A stretch of 44,764 nucleotides of DNA from Alkalibacterium gilvum (GCF_900109085.1 NZ_FNYW01000011.1:1-44764); one strand, 5' to 3'. Shown: positions 1 to 7,793, counted from the first letter of the stretch. The notes: generated by a model not told the origin, from the letters alone. Program-made: numbers and translations.

Positions 1-2
1 CT

Positions 3-179
3 GTAAGGCGTTATATTCCTGAGTATAACGACTACTACGATAAAAAGTACAATGAAGTACCAAAAGCCCAGCACAAGCGAGCCCTCGTCTTAACAGCACG
101 AAAATTTGTGCGTCTGGTGTTTGCACTCCTAAGCAATCACCAACTCTATATCGCCAGATCGGAGGCGATAGAGTCTTAA
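3..179 (+). CDS. IS110-family transposase, C-terminal end (cut by window edge)
   Basis: The first reading frame is open from the window edge to TAA at 177-179 and gives about 58 residues ending in IARSEAIES. The pattern (YYDKK, then a basic stretch, then ALVLTARKFVRLVFALLSN and a terminal Q-L-Y) is the usual C-terminal end of IS110/IS1111 transposases, just after the Transposase_20 domain. These enzymes are DEDD/serine-type recombinases guided by an element-encoded bridge RNA (family knowledge). The N-terminal RuvC-like part lies outside the window, so I cannot say whether the copy is intact. There is no complete gene here and no visible target duplication. The strongly folded DNA that follows the stop codon is described separately. 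Confidence 0.75.
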   Translation, partial: VRRYIPEYNDYYDKKYNEVPKAQHKRALVLTARKFVRLVFALLSNHQLYIARSEAIES

Positions 180-256
180 GAAAAGTGTTTTCTTAAGGGC
201 GGATATCCGGAAGTTAAACCGAACGTATTTTCGGATACGTGACGGTTTAGTTGAGT
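175..256 (+). other. Strongly structured non-coding segment after the IS110 stop codon
   Basis: Two adjacent dyads are visible. CTTAAGAAAA (175-184) pairs perfectly with TTTTCTTAAG (188-197) around a 3-nt loop and includes the transposase stop codon. AAACCG (216-221) plus ACGTAT (223-228) pair with ATACGT (235-240) plus CGGTTT (243-248), with a small internal bulge and a 6-nt TTTCGG loop. A T-run (252-258 region, GCGGCTTTTTTT) follows. IS1111-group elements are reported to carry their bridge RNA downstream of the transposase gene, so a bridge-RNA role is possible. A plain terminator or element end is equally compatible. The element boundary is not resolved. Confidence 0.4.
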
Positions 257-329
257 GCGGCTTTTTTTATCGAATATTACTGAAATCTCTTAATCTTTGT
301 TCTTGACTTACCACCATAATGCTTTTCTA

Positions 330-518
330 TTAAAATTTATTTTCTTGCGTGCGCTCTCCTGTACCTTTTTGCATGTACATACGTGCACCTTCATTTGATC
401 CACCTAGCCTCATAGCCAATATTTTGAAATCAAGGTAAAACAAGTGAAATCTTTTATAATTATTACGGGTGCCTCTCACACTATACTCTATATGATTCGT
501 TAAATATTCATATTTAAA
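330..518 (-). pseudogene. Decayed protein-coding remnant, family unknown
   Basis: This minus-strand frame is open for 62 codons, from just after an in-frame TAG (519-521) to TAA (330-332). The residue composition is protein-like, with segments such as EYSVRGTRNNYKRFHLFYL and LGGSNEGARMYMQKGTGER. No ATG or ribosome binding site precedes it. The only possible starts are an internal GTG, a TTG and a late ATG. It looks like the 3' end of a gene whose 5' part was lost, lying beside an IS110 copy. I do not recognise the family. A chance open frame cannot be excluded. Confidence 0.3.
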
Positions 519-544
519 CTATACATTATTTAATGATACAAAAA

Positions 545-592
545 CAGTGATGATATTGGAAGGCTATAATACCTTTGTACTTATCACCACTG
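545..592 (-). terminator. Probable terminator of the HAD hydrolase gene
   Basis: The arms CAGTGATGATA (545-555) and TATCACCACTG (582-592) pair with one mismatch that becomes a wobble in RNA. A small inner AAGG/CCTT stem sits in the loop. Read on the minus strand, the hairpin is followed by TTTTTGTATC. It lies 25 nt beyond the stop codon at 617. Confidence 0.5.
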
Positions 593-616
593 CTTTCTAT
601 TTTTCAAAACGTTGTC

Positions 617-1285
617 CTACTTATATTGAATAATTTCCTCAATTAAACGAACAAGATGCGTTTCTTTTAGATCCGGTTTTAGGTAATACGGATTATACTG
701 ATCCTTTTTTCTTTTAATATAAGCCGTGACGAGGCCTTCTTTTTTAGCACCGTATAAATCCCAGTCGTGGGTTGCCACTAGAACTGTTTCGTCTGCCTCG
801 AGTGCTTCTTTTTCCAAGACAAATTGATACATATTCTTAAAGGGTTTAAATCTTTCAACAGCATCCACTGAGTAATAAGTGTCGACTAAATCCTTTAACC
901 CAGAATGGGCAAGTTGCGCTTCAAGCATCTCATTGGATGAGTTGGTTACTGGAATAATTTTTATCTCTGCCTCTTTTAGTCGTTCTAGTGCTTCGAAGAC
1001 ATCATCATAGGCAGGTAAGTGTTTAAACGTTCCTAAGATATCAGTTTTGATATCTTCCGTCAATTCCTTGTCATTTTCAATAAAGACACTTTCTAAGGCT
1101 GCCTCTGAAAGCTTTCCAAAATCAACATAATCATTCAAGCCACCAATTACTGTGGAAGAATGGAGCAGCTTGGAAAACCAATACTTCACAACATGCTTAT
1201 CTTGGAAGTAGCGTCCAAATGCTTCTTTTAGTGGCGTTAAATCTAATAGGGTTTCATTCATATCAAACAGTACTGTTTTAATCAT
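617..1285 (-). CDS. HAD-superfamily hydrolase, haloacid dehalogenase type II-like
   Basis: This 222-residue soluble protein carries all four HAD signatures. Motif I is FDMNETL with the presumed nucleophile Asp8. Motif II is PVTNSS near residue 115. Motif III is the lysine in FKPFKN. Motif IV is ATHDWDLYGAKKEG. The helical cap between motifs I and II (about residues 15-90) and the Asn-Glu-Thr after the nucleophile are typical of the 2-haloacid dehalogenase subgroup, but the real substrate of such bacterial proteins is usually unknown and may be a phosphate ester. The start has AAGGAG 8 nt upstream. It is a single gene with its own terminator; the broken osmC gene lies upstream on the same strand. 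Confidence 0.85.
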   Translation of the reverse strand: MIKTVLFDMNETLLDLTPLKEAFGRYFQDKHVVKYWFSKLLHSSTVIGGLNDYVDFGKLSEAALESVFIENDKELTEDIKTDILGTFKHLPAYDDVFEALERLKEAEIKIIPVTNSSNEMLEAQLAHSGLKDLVDTYYSVDAVERFKPFKNMYQFVLEKEALEADETVLVATHDWDLYGAKKEGLVTAYIKRKKDQYNPYYLKPDLKETHLVRLIEEIIQYK

Positions 1286-1328
1286 ACTTGTACTCCTTTA
1301 TTCGTACGCATCGTATTCATACACTACT

Positions 1329-1766
1329 CTACGCTTTTGTCCAGTTAACAACCATTTCAACATCAGCGGCTTCCATTGTTGTAAAGACTGGGCATCTTGA
1401 ATCCACTTCTTTTTGAAGTTCATCTACACGCTCTTGTGTTTCACTTGTTTTAACACGCGCATCCACGAATACTTTTTGGAAATAAGGACGAACATTTTTG
1501 TTCCTCATCATGCCGTCAGGATCCATTTCTGCTTTGATATCAAAGTCAATTTTCTGTAGATCAAAGGACATTTCTTTAGATATAATGTTAGCCATTGCAT
1601 TTTCGCAACCTGCTAATGAACCGAGTAAAACTTCAAGAGGCGCTGCTCCTTCATCTTCACCGCCCAAATGTTTAGGCTCATCTATAATGAATTCGTGTCA
1701 CTTCGTGCTCACTACTGTGTGCATTTTATCTGTGATTGCTGAAATTTTTTCAATTTTTTTAGCCAT
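1329..1766 (-). pseudogene. OsmC-family protein interrupted by an in-frame TGA at codon 23
   Basis: The frame starts at ATG 1764-1766, after a GGGGGG ribosome binding site, and reads MAKKIEKISAITDKMHTVV. It then meets TGA at 1698-1700 and continues in the same frame to 1329. The downstream part has OsmC landmarks: IIDEPKHLGGEDEGAAP, LLGSLAGCENAM with one of the two usual redox cysteines, and the second in SRCPVF. OsmC proteins reduce organic hydroperoxides. The TGA sits where family members often have a glycine before the His-Glu strand, so a GGA-to-TGA change would explain it. A TTG at 1665-1667 could restart translation but would lose the first strand. I read it as a recent nonsense mutation; a sequencing error is possible. 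Confidence 0.8.
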
Positions 1767-1807
1767 TGTGTTATTCCCCCCAATAATTATTTTATGCTTA
1801 CGCCATC

Positions 1808-1869
1808 AGAAAATGTGTATTTAAGTTTTGTCAAACTTATTAAAAGTAAGCCGTAAATACACTTTCTCT
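1808..1869. repeat. Imperfect inverted repeat in the osmC/DUF3892 intergenic region
   Basis: Positions 1808-1825 and 1852-1869 are complementary at 15 of 18 positions. A second perfect 6-bp hairpin (AAGTTT/AAACTT around TGTC) lies in the loop. No clear T-run follows on either strand. The rest of the 1767-2041 gap shows no gene. The dyad could be a weak terminator for the upstream DUF3892 transcript or an operator for osmC. Confidence 0.3.
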
Positions 1870-2041
1870 TTACAGGCCTCTCTTATTGATGTCAAAAATA
1901 TAGATTGGACAAGTCTTTTTTGAAAATATCAGTACAAAGACTCGGCTTCTACACAGGTGTTAAAAGAGAGTGCTGTCGCCTACTTTATTAAAAACTATTT
2001 TACATATTTTTCTGAGATAAACACTTAACGTTTTCGGAGTT

Positions 2042-2320
2042 TTACACTCTAGGTAAAGTCAAGAGAGGATCTATCTCTGTTCGAAAATTTCTTGATCGTA
2101 CATATTGGGAACCCGATTCACTCGTTGCTGCTTCTAGTAGTGGGGCTTCTGAGCATTTAACCACTATTGTTTCAGAACAATTTTCAAGGTATGCATGTAC
2201 CATTTCTTTTGTATGATACGTTTCACCATGGGCTCCTTTAAGATAGATATATTCAATATCTTTACTACACCGACTCTCCTCAGCTCCTGAGTTCATCTTG
2301 ATTTTAGTCGCGTAAAGCAT
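2042..2320 (-). CDS. DUF3892-like small protein
   Basis: This 92-residue protein begins MLYATKIKMNSG and ends YVRSRNFRTEIDPLLTLPRV. The layout matches DUF3892: an N-terminal strand, a lysine-rich middle helix that in the family is usually TKEEVV (here TKEMVHAYLEN), and a closing Y-[LIV]-R-(T/S)…D-x-L-L-x-L-P motif. The family has no known biochemical role. Three cysteines (positions 18, 48 and 55) are more than usual for this genome. The ribosome binding site AAGGAGG is strong. It follows the ABC operon on the same strand, 28 nt after the third gene, and may be co-transcribed with it. Confidence 0.65.
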   Translation of the reverse strand: MLYATKIKMNSGAEESRCSKDIEYIYLKGAHGETYHTKEMVHAYLENCSETIVVKCSEAPLLEAATSESGSQYVRSRNFRTEIDPLLTLPRV

Positions 2321-2347
2321 TGTGTCCTCTCCCTCCTTATCCTAAGT

Positions 2348-2872
2348 TTAGGCTATAATTCCTACAATTCGAATCAATAGAATGGCTGCACTCACAATAG
2401 TTATGGCTTTTTTAATGTGCTGAGGTTTGCTTTCCCCAGAGAGATACAGATACAGGAAGGCCCCCGTTATTATGACATTACTTATAATCGATAGGATATT
2501 CCCCATTCCTATGTCCAAGAGTATAATAATAAGTTCAAACACAACACCAATTGCTGAAGAGTAGAACAAGGCTGACCAGATCTCATTTTTATAAACATCC
2601 GTGTCCTTTGCAATCCATTGCGTTGGAAATTTTGTCACTAAATACTGAATGCCTATTCCAATCAAACCACCAATAACACCGAATACAGCTCCAAAAAAAA
2701 TGCCTAGAGACATCACGTCCGGATTAAGTTCAGCGAGCTCGGTTAGTTCAGGATCAGATGAAAGGTCGGCCGCATTAAAGGTCACCACAATCGATGTCAC
2801 TAAGGCAACAATAAATACCAACAGGGCTATCCAAGGGAATTTCTTTTTTGGTCGTGCTATTTCGTTGTTCAC
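2348..2872 (-). CDS. Polytopic membrane protein of the ABC operon (Yip1-like)
   Basis: This 174-residue protein has about five hydrophobic segments (near residues 14-32, 55-80, 100-120, 123-145 and 152-173). A glycine-rich second segment (FGAVFGVIGGLIGIGIQYL) recalls the Yip1 fold. GTG at 2872 is the start because GGAGGAG lies 8 nt upstream. It follows the ABC permease by 24 nt, so it is the third gene of the ABC operon. By analogy with Bacillus YknW, a Yip1 protein in a transporter operon, it may assist assembly; that is inference. It has no catalytic motif. Confidence 0.6.
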   Translation of the reverse strand: MNNEIARPKKKFPWIALLVFIVALVTSIVVTFNAADLSSDPELTELAELNPDVMSLGIFFGAVFGVIGGLIGIGIQYLVTKFPTQWIAKDTDVYKNEIWSALFYSSAIGVVFELIIILLDIGMGNILSIISNVIITGAFLYLYLSGESKPQHIKKAITIVSAAILLIRIVGIIA

Positions 2873-2896
2873 TTAAAATCTCCTCCAGTTATAAAA

Positions 2897-3886
2897 TTAA
2901 GATAATACGTCTTGTTTATTAAATACATAGTAAGATAAGCCTACAAACGCACAGACATAGACAACATTTACGATAATTGAGAAAGGTAAAGTTAAGCCAT
3001 CAATCGACACCATCCGGCCCGGCAAGTATTTCTCCAGACTCCAGTTTGCTGTAATTAAGTATTTTGCTAGTTCTGTTTTCGATACCAAGAAGTTTGTTAC
3101 GCCAGCACCTAAAAAGATAGCGCCTAGTGTTCCACCTAGAGCAATTGTGGTATTTCGAGTAAGGGTTGATAACATAAAGGCCAGACTGGCAATGATTACT
3201 AAATAAACTAAATTACTTGCAACTAATCCAGCAAAATAACTAATGAATGACGTATGGTCATACAGTCCTTCTGTTGTCATAAAGACATACTCACTTGTTG
3301 GATTCATGTCTGTTGTGAATAAAGCAAAAAGAGTTATTGATAGATACAATAGGCCATAATAAAATAATGACAATAATAGGGTTGTTACATATTTAGATGT
3401 TAAAATTTTGCTACGAGACTGAGTGCGAATCAATAATAGCTTGATTGTTCCCATATTAAACTCTTTGGAGACCATCGCACTTGCTATAATTGTTACAAAA
3501 ATACCAATCAATGCATTTAGGCTTGATGCGCCAACTAAGTTATCGAAAAAATTATTAGTAGCTGGTGGTTCAATGTCTTTATCTAAATGATAGCTGAGTC
3601 GTTGCACCTCGCCTTCATTCGTGCTCGCTATAATGCTGTCGCTAAAAGATAATTCTCCTTCTTGACTACGTATCGTTTCTGCTTCTTCTTGTAGCGTCTG
3701 CACTTGCTGGGACACTTCGCTTTGCCAATTTTCACCATATGTATTGGTTTCTATGGCTTGTTCATTATTGAAAAGCAGGGGGATAAAGCTAAAGAAGGCG
3801 GAAATCCCAACAATAAAGACCATGATAATAATATTACTTTTTCTTGAAAATACTTTTTGCCATTCATTGATAATTAGTTGTGTCAT
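2897..3886 (-). CDS. ABC-2 type transporter permease
   Basis: The 329-residue membrane protein starts MTQLIINEWQKVFSRKSN, the usual cytoplasmic amphipathic start of ABC-2 permeases. It has one N-terminal transmembrane segment (about 18-37), a roughly 90-residue extracellular loop rich in Gln and Glu, then five more segments (about 130-325). The MVSKEFNMGTIKLLLIRTQSR segment after the loop is the cytoplasmic coupling region typical of permeases paired with BcrA/NatA-like ATPases. It lies 12 nt after the ATPase gene. Two copies probably pair with two ATPases. The substrate is not predictable; antimicrobial peptide or Na+ export are known roles of relatives. Confidence 0.85.
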   Translation of the reverse strand: MTQLIINEWQKVFSRKSNIIIMVFIVGISAFFSFIPLLFNNEQAIETNTYGENWQSEVSQQVQTLQEEAETIRSQEGELSFSDSIIASTNEGEVQRLSYHLDKDIEPPATNNFFDNLVGASSLNALIGIFVTIIASAMVSKEFNMGTIKLLLIRTQSRSKILTSKYVTTLLLSLFYYGLLYLSITLFALFTTDMNPTSEYVFMTTEGLYDHTSFISYFAGLVASNLVYLVIIASLAFMLSTLTRNTTIALGGTLGAIFLGAGVTNFLVSKTELAKYLITANWSLEKYLPGRMVSIDGLTLPFSIIVNVVYVCAFVGLSYYVFNKQDVLS

Positions 3887-3898
3887 CGAATTCTCCTT

Positions 3899-4798
3899 TT
3901 ATTCAGCTGTCAGATGCAAGAAGCGATCTTCGAGCGACTGTTTTATCGGTTCTACACTGTATATAGCGATATCATTATTCACAAACACTTTCACTATTTC
4001 AGAAACATCATCCAGTCTTGGTGGCAATTCTATCACCAAATTATCGTCCATTAATTGACTCTTGATGTCATAATGCGTTTCCATTAACTCTTGTGCTTTA
4101 AGTGGATGAGAGACGTTAAATTGATACCGTTCTTTGGTCTCTTCTTTGACATTTTCTACCGTAATAAGTTCGCCTTTTTTAATAATAGCAATACGGTCAC
4201 ACATCAGTTCAATTTCACTTAGTAGGTGACTTGATACAATAACTGTGACATTTTTTTTCTTGGCGAGCATGCGAATATGTCGTCTTAATTCTTGCATACC
4301 TGCAGGATCTAAGCCATTCGTCGGTTCATCTAGGATCAAAACTTTTGGGTCATTCATTAGTGCCTGGGCGATCCCTAAGCGTTGTTTCATTCCTAGTGAA
4401 TAATCTTGAACTTTGTCATTGATTCTATCAGTTAGATTAACAAAGTCTACAAGCTCTGCCACTTTTTCTTTTGTTACACCCTTATCCATCCGTCTAAAGT
4501 AGTCAAGATTTTTTTGACCTGAGAAAAAAGGATACATTTCTGGATTTTCAACAATAGCTCCAACGTTTTCCATCGCTTCTTTATGCTCTTTATCAATATT
4601 ATGACCACACACACTAATCTGGCCTTCAGTAATATCAATCAAGCCAACAATCATACGAATAAGCGTTGTCTTTCCTGCGCCATTCGGTCCGAGAAGACCT
4701 AATACTTCACCTTCATTGATTGTTAGCGAAAGGTCTTTAATTATTTCTTTTCTATTAATTGTCTTACCAACACCATCTAATTCAACTGTCGCTGTCAT
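3899..4798 (-). CDS. ABC transporter ATP-binding protein (BcrA/NatA type)
   Basis: The 299-residue ATPase shows Walker A GPNGAGKTT (about residues 39-47), signature YSLGMKQRLGIAQAL, Walker B VLILDEPTNGLDPAG and H-loop SSHLLSEIE. The MKQRL variant of the signature is common in drug and bacitracin/lantibiotic resistance exporters. A C-terminal extension of about 80 residues after the H-loop is typical of that subgroup. It is the first gene of a three-gene operon read from the promoter at 4856-4884, and GGGG precedes the ATG. It energises the adjacent ABC-2 permease at the membrane. Confidence 0.9.
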   Translation of the reverse strand: MTATVELDGVGKTINRKEIIKDLSLTINEGEVLGLLGPNGAGKTTLIRMIVGLIDITEGQISVCGHNIDKEHKEAMENVGAIVENPEMYPFFSGQKNLDYFRRMDKGVTKEKVAELVDFVNLTDRINDKVQDYSLGMKQRLGIAQALMNDPKVLILDEPTNGLDPAGMQELRRHIRMLAKKKNVTVIVSSHLLSEIELMCDRIAIIKKGELITVENVKEETKERYQFNVSHPLKAQELMETHYDIKSQLMDDNLVIELPPRLDDVSEIVKVFVNNDIAIYSVEPIKQSLEDRFLHLTAE

Positions 4799-4855
4799 AG
4801 TTGTCCCCTTTTCTATCCTTACTTTAAATACGCGTTTAAATTTTCTATCATAAAG

Positions 4856-4884
4856 ATTTTACCACGTTGTGACTTATTACACAA
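4856..4884 (-). promoter_or_regulatory. SigA-type promoter of the ABC operon
   Basis: On the minus strand TTGTGT (4879-4884) and TAAAAT (4856-4861) are separated by exactly 17 nt. The -10 lies about 57 nt before the ATPase start codon. No other gene intervenes. Confidence 0.55.
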
Positions 4885-5243
4885 ATCGAATATATAGATT
4901 TTCGCTTTTATTTATACTATATTAGTTCAGTCTATTATTTAAATACTAACTATCTATTCTTTGTACTATTTTTTTACACATTCTACCTCAACTATTTTTT
5001 ACTTAGTACGAGTGCATATGTATTTACAGTTTTATTTACCTATCTTTATACTCATCAACCCCTTCTCTTTTGGAATAATCCTTCCTGGATGCCTATTTTT
5101 TTATTGCTAGCCTATAGTTGTTTACTCGCACCCTCTAAAACTAGACTAACGAGTAATGTAAGCTAGTTCTTCGAAGAACATTCTCAAAAAATAATCGTAT
5201 CATATTTTTTCCCCATAGCAAACTGATATCCCATACAAAAATA
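4885..5243. other. Gene-free stretch, very T-rich on the plus strand
   Basis: I see no supported gene here. A plus-strand frame is open from 4873 to 5166 but has no ATG, GTG or TTG until near its end. A perfect 14-bp palindrome, GTTCTTCGAAGAAC, lies at 5166-5179. The stretch separates the ABC promoter from the terminator of the NmrA-like gene. Confidence 0.4.
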
Positions 5244-5288
5244 AAAGAGTTGATATCATGCTGGTTAAACTGCTGATATCAACTCTTT
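5244..5288 (-). terminator. Terminator of the NmrA-like gene
   Basis: A perfect 15-bp inverted repeat, AAAGAGTTGATATCA (5244-5258) with its complement at 5274-5288, encloses a 15-nt loop. Read on the minus strand it is followed by TTATTTTTGT. It lies about 65 nt past the gene end. Confidence 0.8.
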
Positions 5289-5354
5289 AAAGTACTATTC
5301 AAATTGTTTTTTAGCGATAAATAACTCTGGATGTTAACTTAACTTAGTCACTTT

Positions 5355-6211
5355 TCAACATAAATTGGAAAAGTACTCGCCCCAAGATATATGAGGGCGC
5401 CCCGCTGCTTTTTTGAAGTCACTCGGATTATTTTCAGCACCAAGAGCGATTCCTTGATAGATGCCTGAAACAATTTCACCAAGAAAGTTCCCGAGAGAAT
5501 CTTGAGACATTTTTTGAATGCTTCAAAACTAATTGGTTTATAATCAAGTCTTGTGTCAAACGCTTCATTTAAATAAGTCGCTAACTCCATTTGGGTTATA
5601 GCCTCCCCGTTTAAATTATACGTTTGACCATTATGTTTATCTTCAGTAAGCATTTTATAGTAGGCATAGGCTAACTCTTTACGCGTCGTATACCCACATT
5701 TTCCGTCGCCAGCACAATTTTTTATGTGTCCCATTTTGACATAAGTATCAATGTATTCGACGTCCGGTTCAATATAAATTCCATTTCTACCGATAACGTA
5801 GTCTAAACCACTTTCTTTAATGTCCTCTTCTGTTTTACGATTACTTTTTACAACAGGCGAAAACCCAGTGCCCTCTTCCATCCCTTGTATGCTCGTATAA
5901 ACAATTTTCTTTACACCAGCTTTTTTTGCAGCCGCAATGACATGACGGTGTTGGTCAAGGCGGTCTTCTGGCTCGGCCATACTCGAAACGAGTAGAACGG
6001 CATCGATACCCACCAAAGCTTTTTCAAACTCTAATTGAGAATCGTAATCCCCTTTTCTTACTTCTACACCTAATTCATCCACTAAAAATTGGGCTTTTAA
6101 AGGAGAGCGTGCAATGCCTATCACCTCGTCATCAGCTGATTTTTGTTTAAATACTTCACGAAGGATTGTTGACCCGAGTTGGCCATTACAAGCTGTTACT
6201 GCATAATTCAT
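5355..6211 (-). pseudogene. NmrA/QorB-type NAD(P)-binding oxidoreductase with a -1 frameshift
   Basis: The frame starts at ATG 6209-6211, chosen because GAAAGGGG lies just upstream; the earlier GTG has no such site. The first ~240 residues read as an atypical SDR of the NmrA/QorB class: NGQLGSTIL nucleotide-binding loop, IGIARSP, GDYDSQLEFEKAL, VLLVSS and VVKSNRKTEEDIKESG. At a T6 run (5510-5515, A6 in the coding sense) the frame slips. The original frame then reads an unrelated basic tail to 5348. The other frame reads LGNFLGEIVSGIYQGIALG and then DFKKAAGRPHISWGEYF, the normal family C-terminus, stopping at 5355-5357. One missing A (7 to 6) explains it. This is either a real inactivation, a phase-variable tract or a sequencing error. 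Confidence 0.85.
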
Positions 6212-6308
6212 AATATTACCCCTTTCAATTTTCACTTCTTTTATTAAAGTATTATAGCACTAATTTACACTACTTTATTCGTTATGTTTGTTTATGATAC
6301 TTAATTAT

Positions 6309-6443
6309 TTAACCAAAGAAGTTCAAGGTGCTTAATACAAGATAAGTTAAAATTAAGAGTGCAACGATTCCTAAAAAAACACCATAGGTCGTCCAGAATT
6401 TCTTTTTTATTTTCTTTATTTTATTGTTTGGCTTCTCAGTCAT
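6309..6443 (-). CDS. 44-residue single-pass membrane peptide
   Basis: ATG at 6441-6443 follows GGAGG with a spacing of 6 nt. The product starts MTEKPNNKIKKIKKKFW and continues into one hydrophobic helix (GVFLGIVALLILTYLVLSTL) ending NFFG. The basic N-terminus suggests it stays in the cytoplasm with the helix in the membrane. I recognise no family. It stands alone between the SWIM gene and the NmrA-like gene. The strong ribosome binding site and compact layout support translation. The gap from 6444 to 6613 holds nothing else I can name. Confidence 0.6.
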   Translation of the reverse strand: MTEKPNNKIKKIKKKFWTTYGVFLGIVALLILTYLVLSTLNFFG

Positions 6444-6613
6444 TATAGGTTCCTCCATACTTTGATAGAATCATTCTTAGCTTGTTTTATGCTTTATCAT
6501 TTTCAGAAAGTAAAACTGCCTGATGGATATAAGCGGTGACATTTTTTGCTTGATATCTATTAGAGTATTTATTTTTTTCGCTTCTCTTCTTAACAGTTCC
6601 TTCGAGTATTTTT

Positions 6614-7603
6614 TCACTCCATACTTTGGTTGTCATACCATTTCATTACATACCGTTTTAATTCATTTAATCTCTCGTAATTAACTTTATCGTTTTCCGT
6701 TAGACACTGCTCCATGGTTTGGTCGATAAGTTCAAGATACTTTATTCTTGGCTTTTGTTCGACAAGATGGTCCTTAAATATATTTAGAAGGATAACGGTG
6801 TGAGTCATTTGTTTTATGTATACGGGTGCTTCCATCGCTTGTTCGGTAATCATCATAACGATATGTTTACTTTTGTCTGTGTCTCCTTGGATAGACGTGA
6901 ATTGTTTTTTAACGTCACGCAATAAATAAATAAGTAAGGCATCTATACTACCCATTGAGTCAGTCGTAAAGGTTTTAAGAATCAAAATTTCCGTGTAGAG
7001 ATATAACGCTACGTCAAAATAGAAGACAAGGCCTTTTATCCTAAAGGTAGTGTCGATAAGCTCACCAAGGTCATCAGTTAAATCCATGAGTTGAAAAGCG
7101 TTAATGCCATCAGGATGGGTATCAAAATAATGCGCAATCACCTCTCTGATCTCTCGCTTAATATAAGTTGTATCCGGATAATTCCGCTGATCGTAATACT
7201 TGTTCAACAGATACTCTTTTTCAGCTGGATATTTCTTTATTTGTGCAATCAAAAGGCCAATCAATTCATTTTTATAAAAGCGTGAGAGTCTTAGGCACAG
7301 GTCCTCATAATTAATCATGCCACTTCGTTCACTCTTGTGTTCCAGTAGGTAATAAAATACCGCAACTTGATGCTTACAGTAGGGTCCCCAATCATACGGA
7401 CAAGTGCAGTTAGTGCTTTCTATGGTATCAGAATCCTCCTCAAGCAAGACGGTAACGATATACCTTTTTGTCCCAGCTATTTTAAATACAAAGTCGTTTT
7501 CTGAGCGTTTATCCACTGTTGCAATTTTTTCACGTTGATGATAATCCAAGCCTCTTTTTAAAATCGTTGGATCAATCTCATCTTCAAAATTCGTCAGTCT
7601 CAT
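6614..7603 (-). CDS. SWIM zinc-finger protein
   Basis: The SWIM motif C-x-C-x(n)-C-x-H is clear as CTCPYDWGPYCKH about 65-77 residues into the protein. This fold binds zinc and occurs in bacterial SWI/SNF helicase partners and stand-alone proteins. The first ~60 residues form the usual β-rich lead-in (DYHQREKIATVD). The remaining ~230 residues are helical and unrecognised. The start is ATG 7601-7603, eight codons inside the longest frame, because AAGGAG lies 9 nt upstream. The gene is monocistronic and no helicase lies next to it. Function unknown; nucleic-acid or protein binding is inferred from the domain. Confidence 0.75.
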   Translation of the reverse strand: MRLTNFEDEIDPTILKRGLDYHQREKIATVDKRSENDFVFKIAGTKRYIVTVLLEEDSDTIESTNCTCPYDWGPYCKHQVAVFYYLLEHKSERSGMINYEDLCLRLSRFYKNELIGLLIAQIKKYPAEKEYLLNKYYDQRNYPDTTYIKREIREVIAHYFDTHPDGINAFQLMDLTDDLGELIDTTFRIKGLVFYFDVALYLYTEILILKTFTTDSMGSIDALLIYLLRDVKKQFTSIQGDTDKSKHIVMMITEQAMEAPVYIKQMTHTVILLNIFKDHLVEQKPRIKYLELIDQTMEQCLTENDKVNYERLNELKRYVMKWYDNQSME

Positions 7604-7665
7604 TCTCCACACTCCTTGCACCTGCATAATATGTAATTGCCAACATAGCGATTGTTTATTCTTTT

Positions 7666-7671
7666 ATTATA
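7666..7671 (-). promoter_or_regulatory. Candidate -10 element for the SWIM gene
   Basis: TATAAT on the minus strand lies about 63 nt before the chosen start. No good -35 is found at 16-18 nt, because that position overlaps the preceding terminator. Treat as tentative. Confidence 0.35.
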
Positions 7672-7674
7672 ACA

Positions 7675-7708
7675 CATTAAAAAAGGAGCCCTTCTTAAAG
7701 CCCCTTCG
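7675..7708 (-). terminator. Terminator of the bPH2 operon
   Basis: On the minus strand AAGGGGC (7700-7706) pairs with GCTCCTT (7683-7689, one wobble) around a short loop. A run of six T follows. It lies about 90 nt beyond the last gene of the operon. Confidence 0.65.
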
Positions 7709-7793
7709 AAAAAATTGAGTTGTACAGTCTAAAATAAAAAGTGAATCTAACTATTCAATCTGAATTACAAAGTACATAATTCACGCTATTTGC

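Noticed and set aside
1698-1700. TGA in the OsmC frame considered as selenocysteine or a programmed stop
   Set aside because: It does not align with the redox cysteines (both present downstream), and I could identify no SECIS-like hairpin just after the codon. A nonsense mutation is simpler.
4873-5166. Plus-strand frame open for 98 codons with hydrophobic, Tyr-rich translation
   Set aside because: It has no ATG, GTG or TTG before its last third, no ribosome binding site, and overlaps the ABC promoter. T-rich DNA gives few stops and hydrophobic codons by chance.
5510-5515. Programmed -1 frameshifting in the NmrA-like gene
   Set aside because: The site lacks a full slippery heptamer (six A preceded by C) and no strong downstream stem was seen. 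The zero-frame tail has no family resemblance, so decay, phase variation or a read error is preferred.
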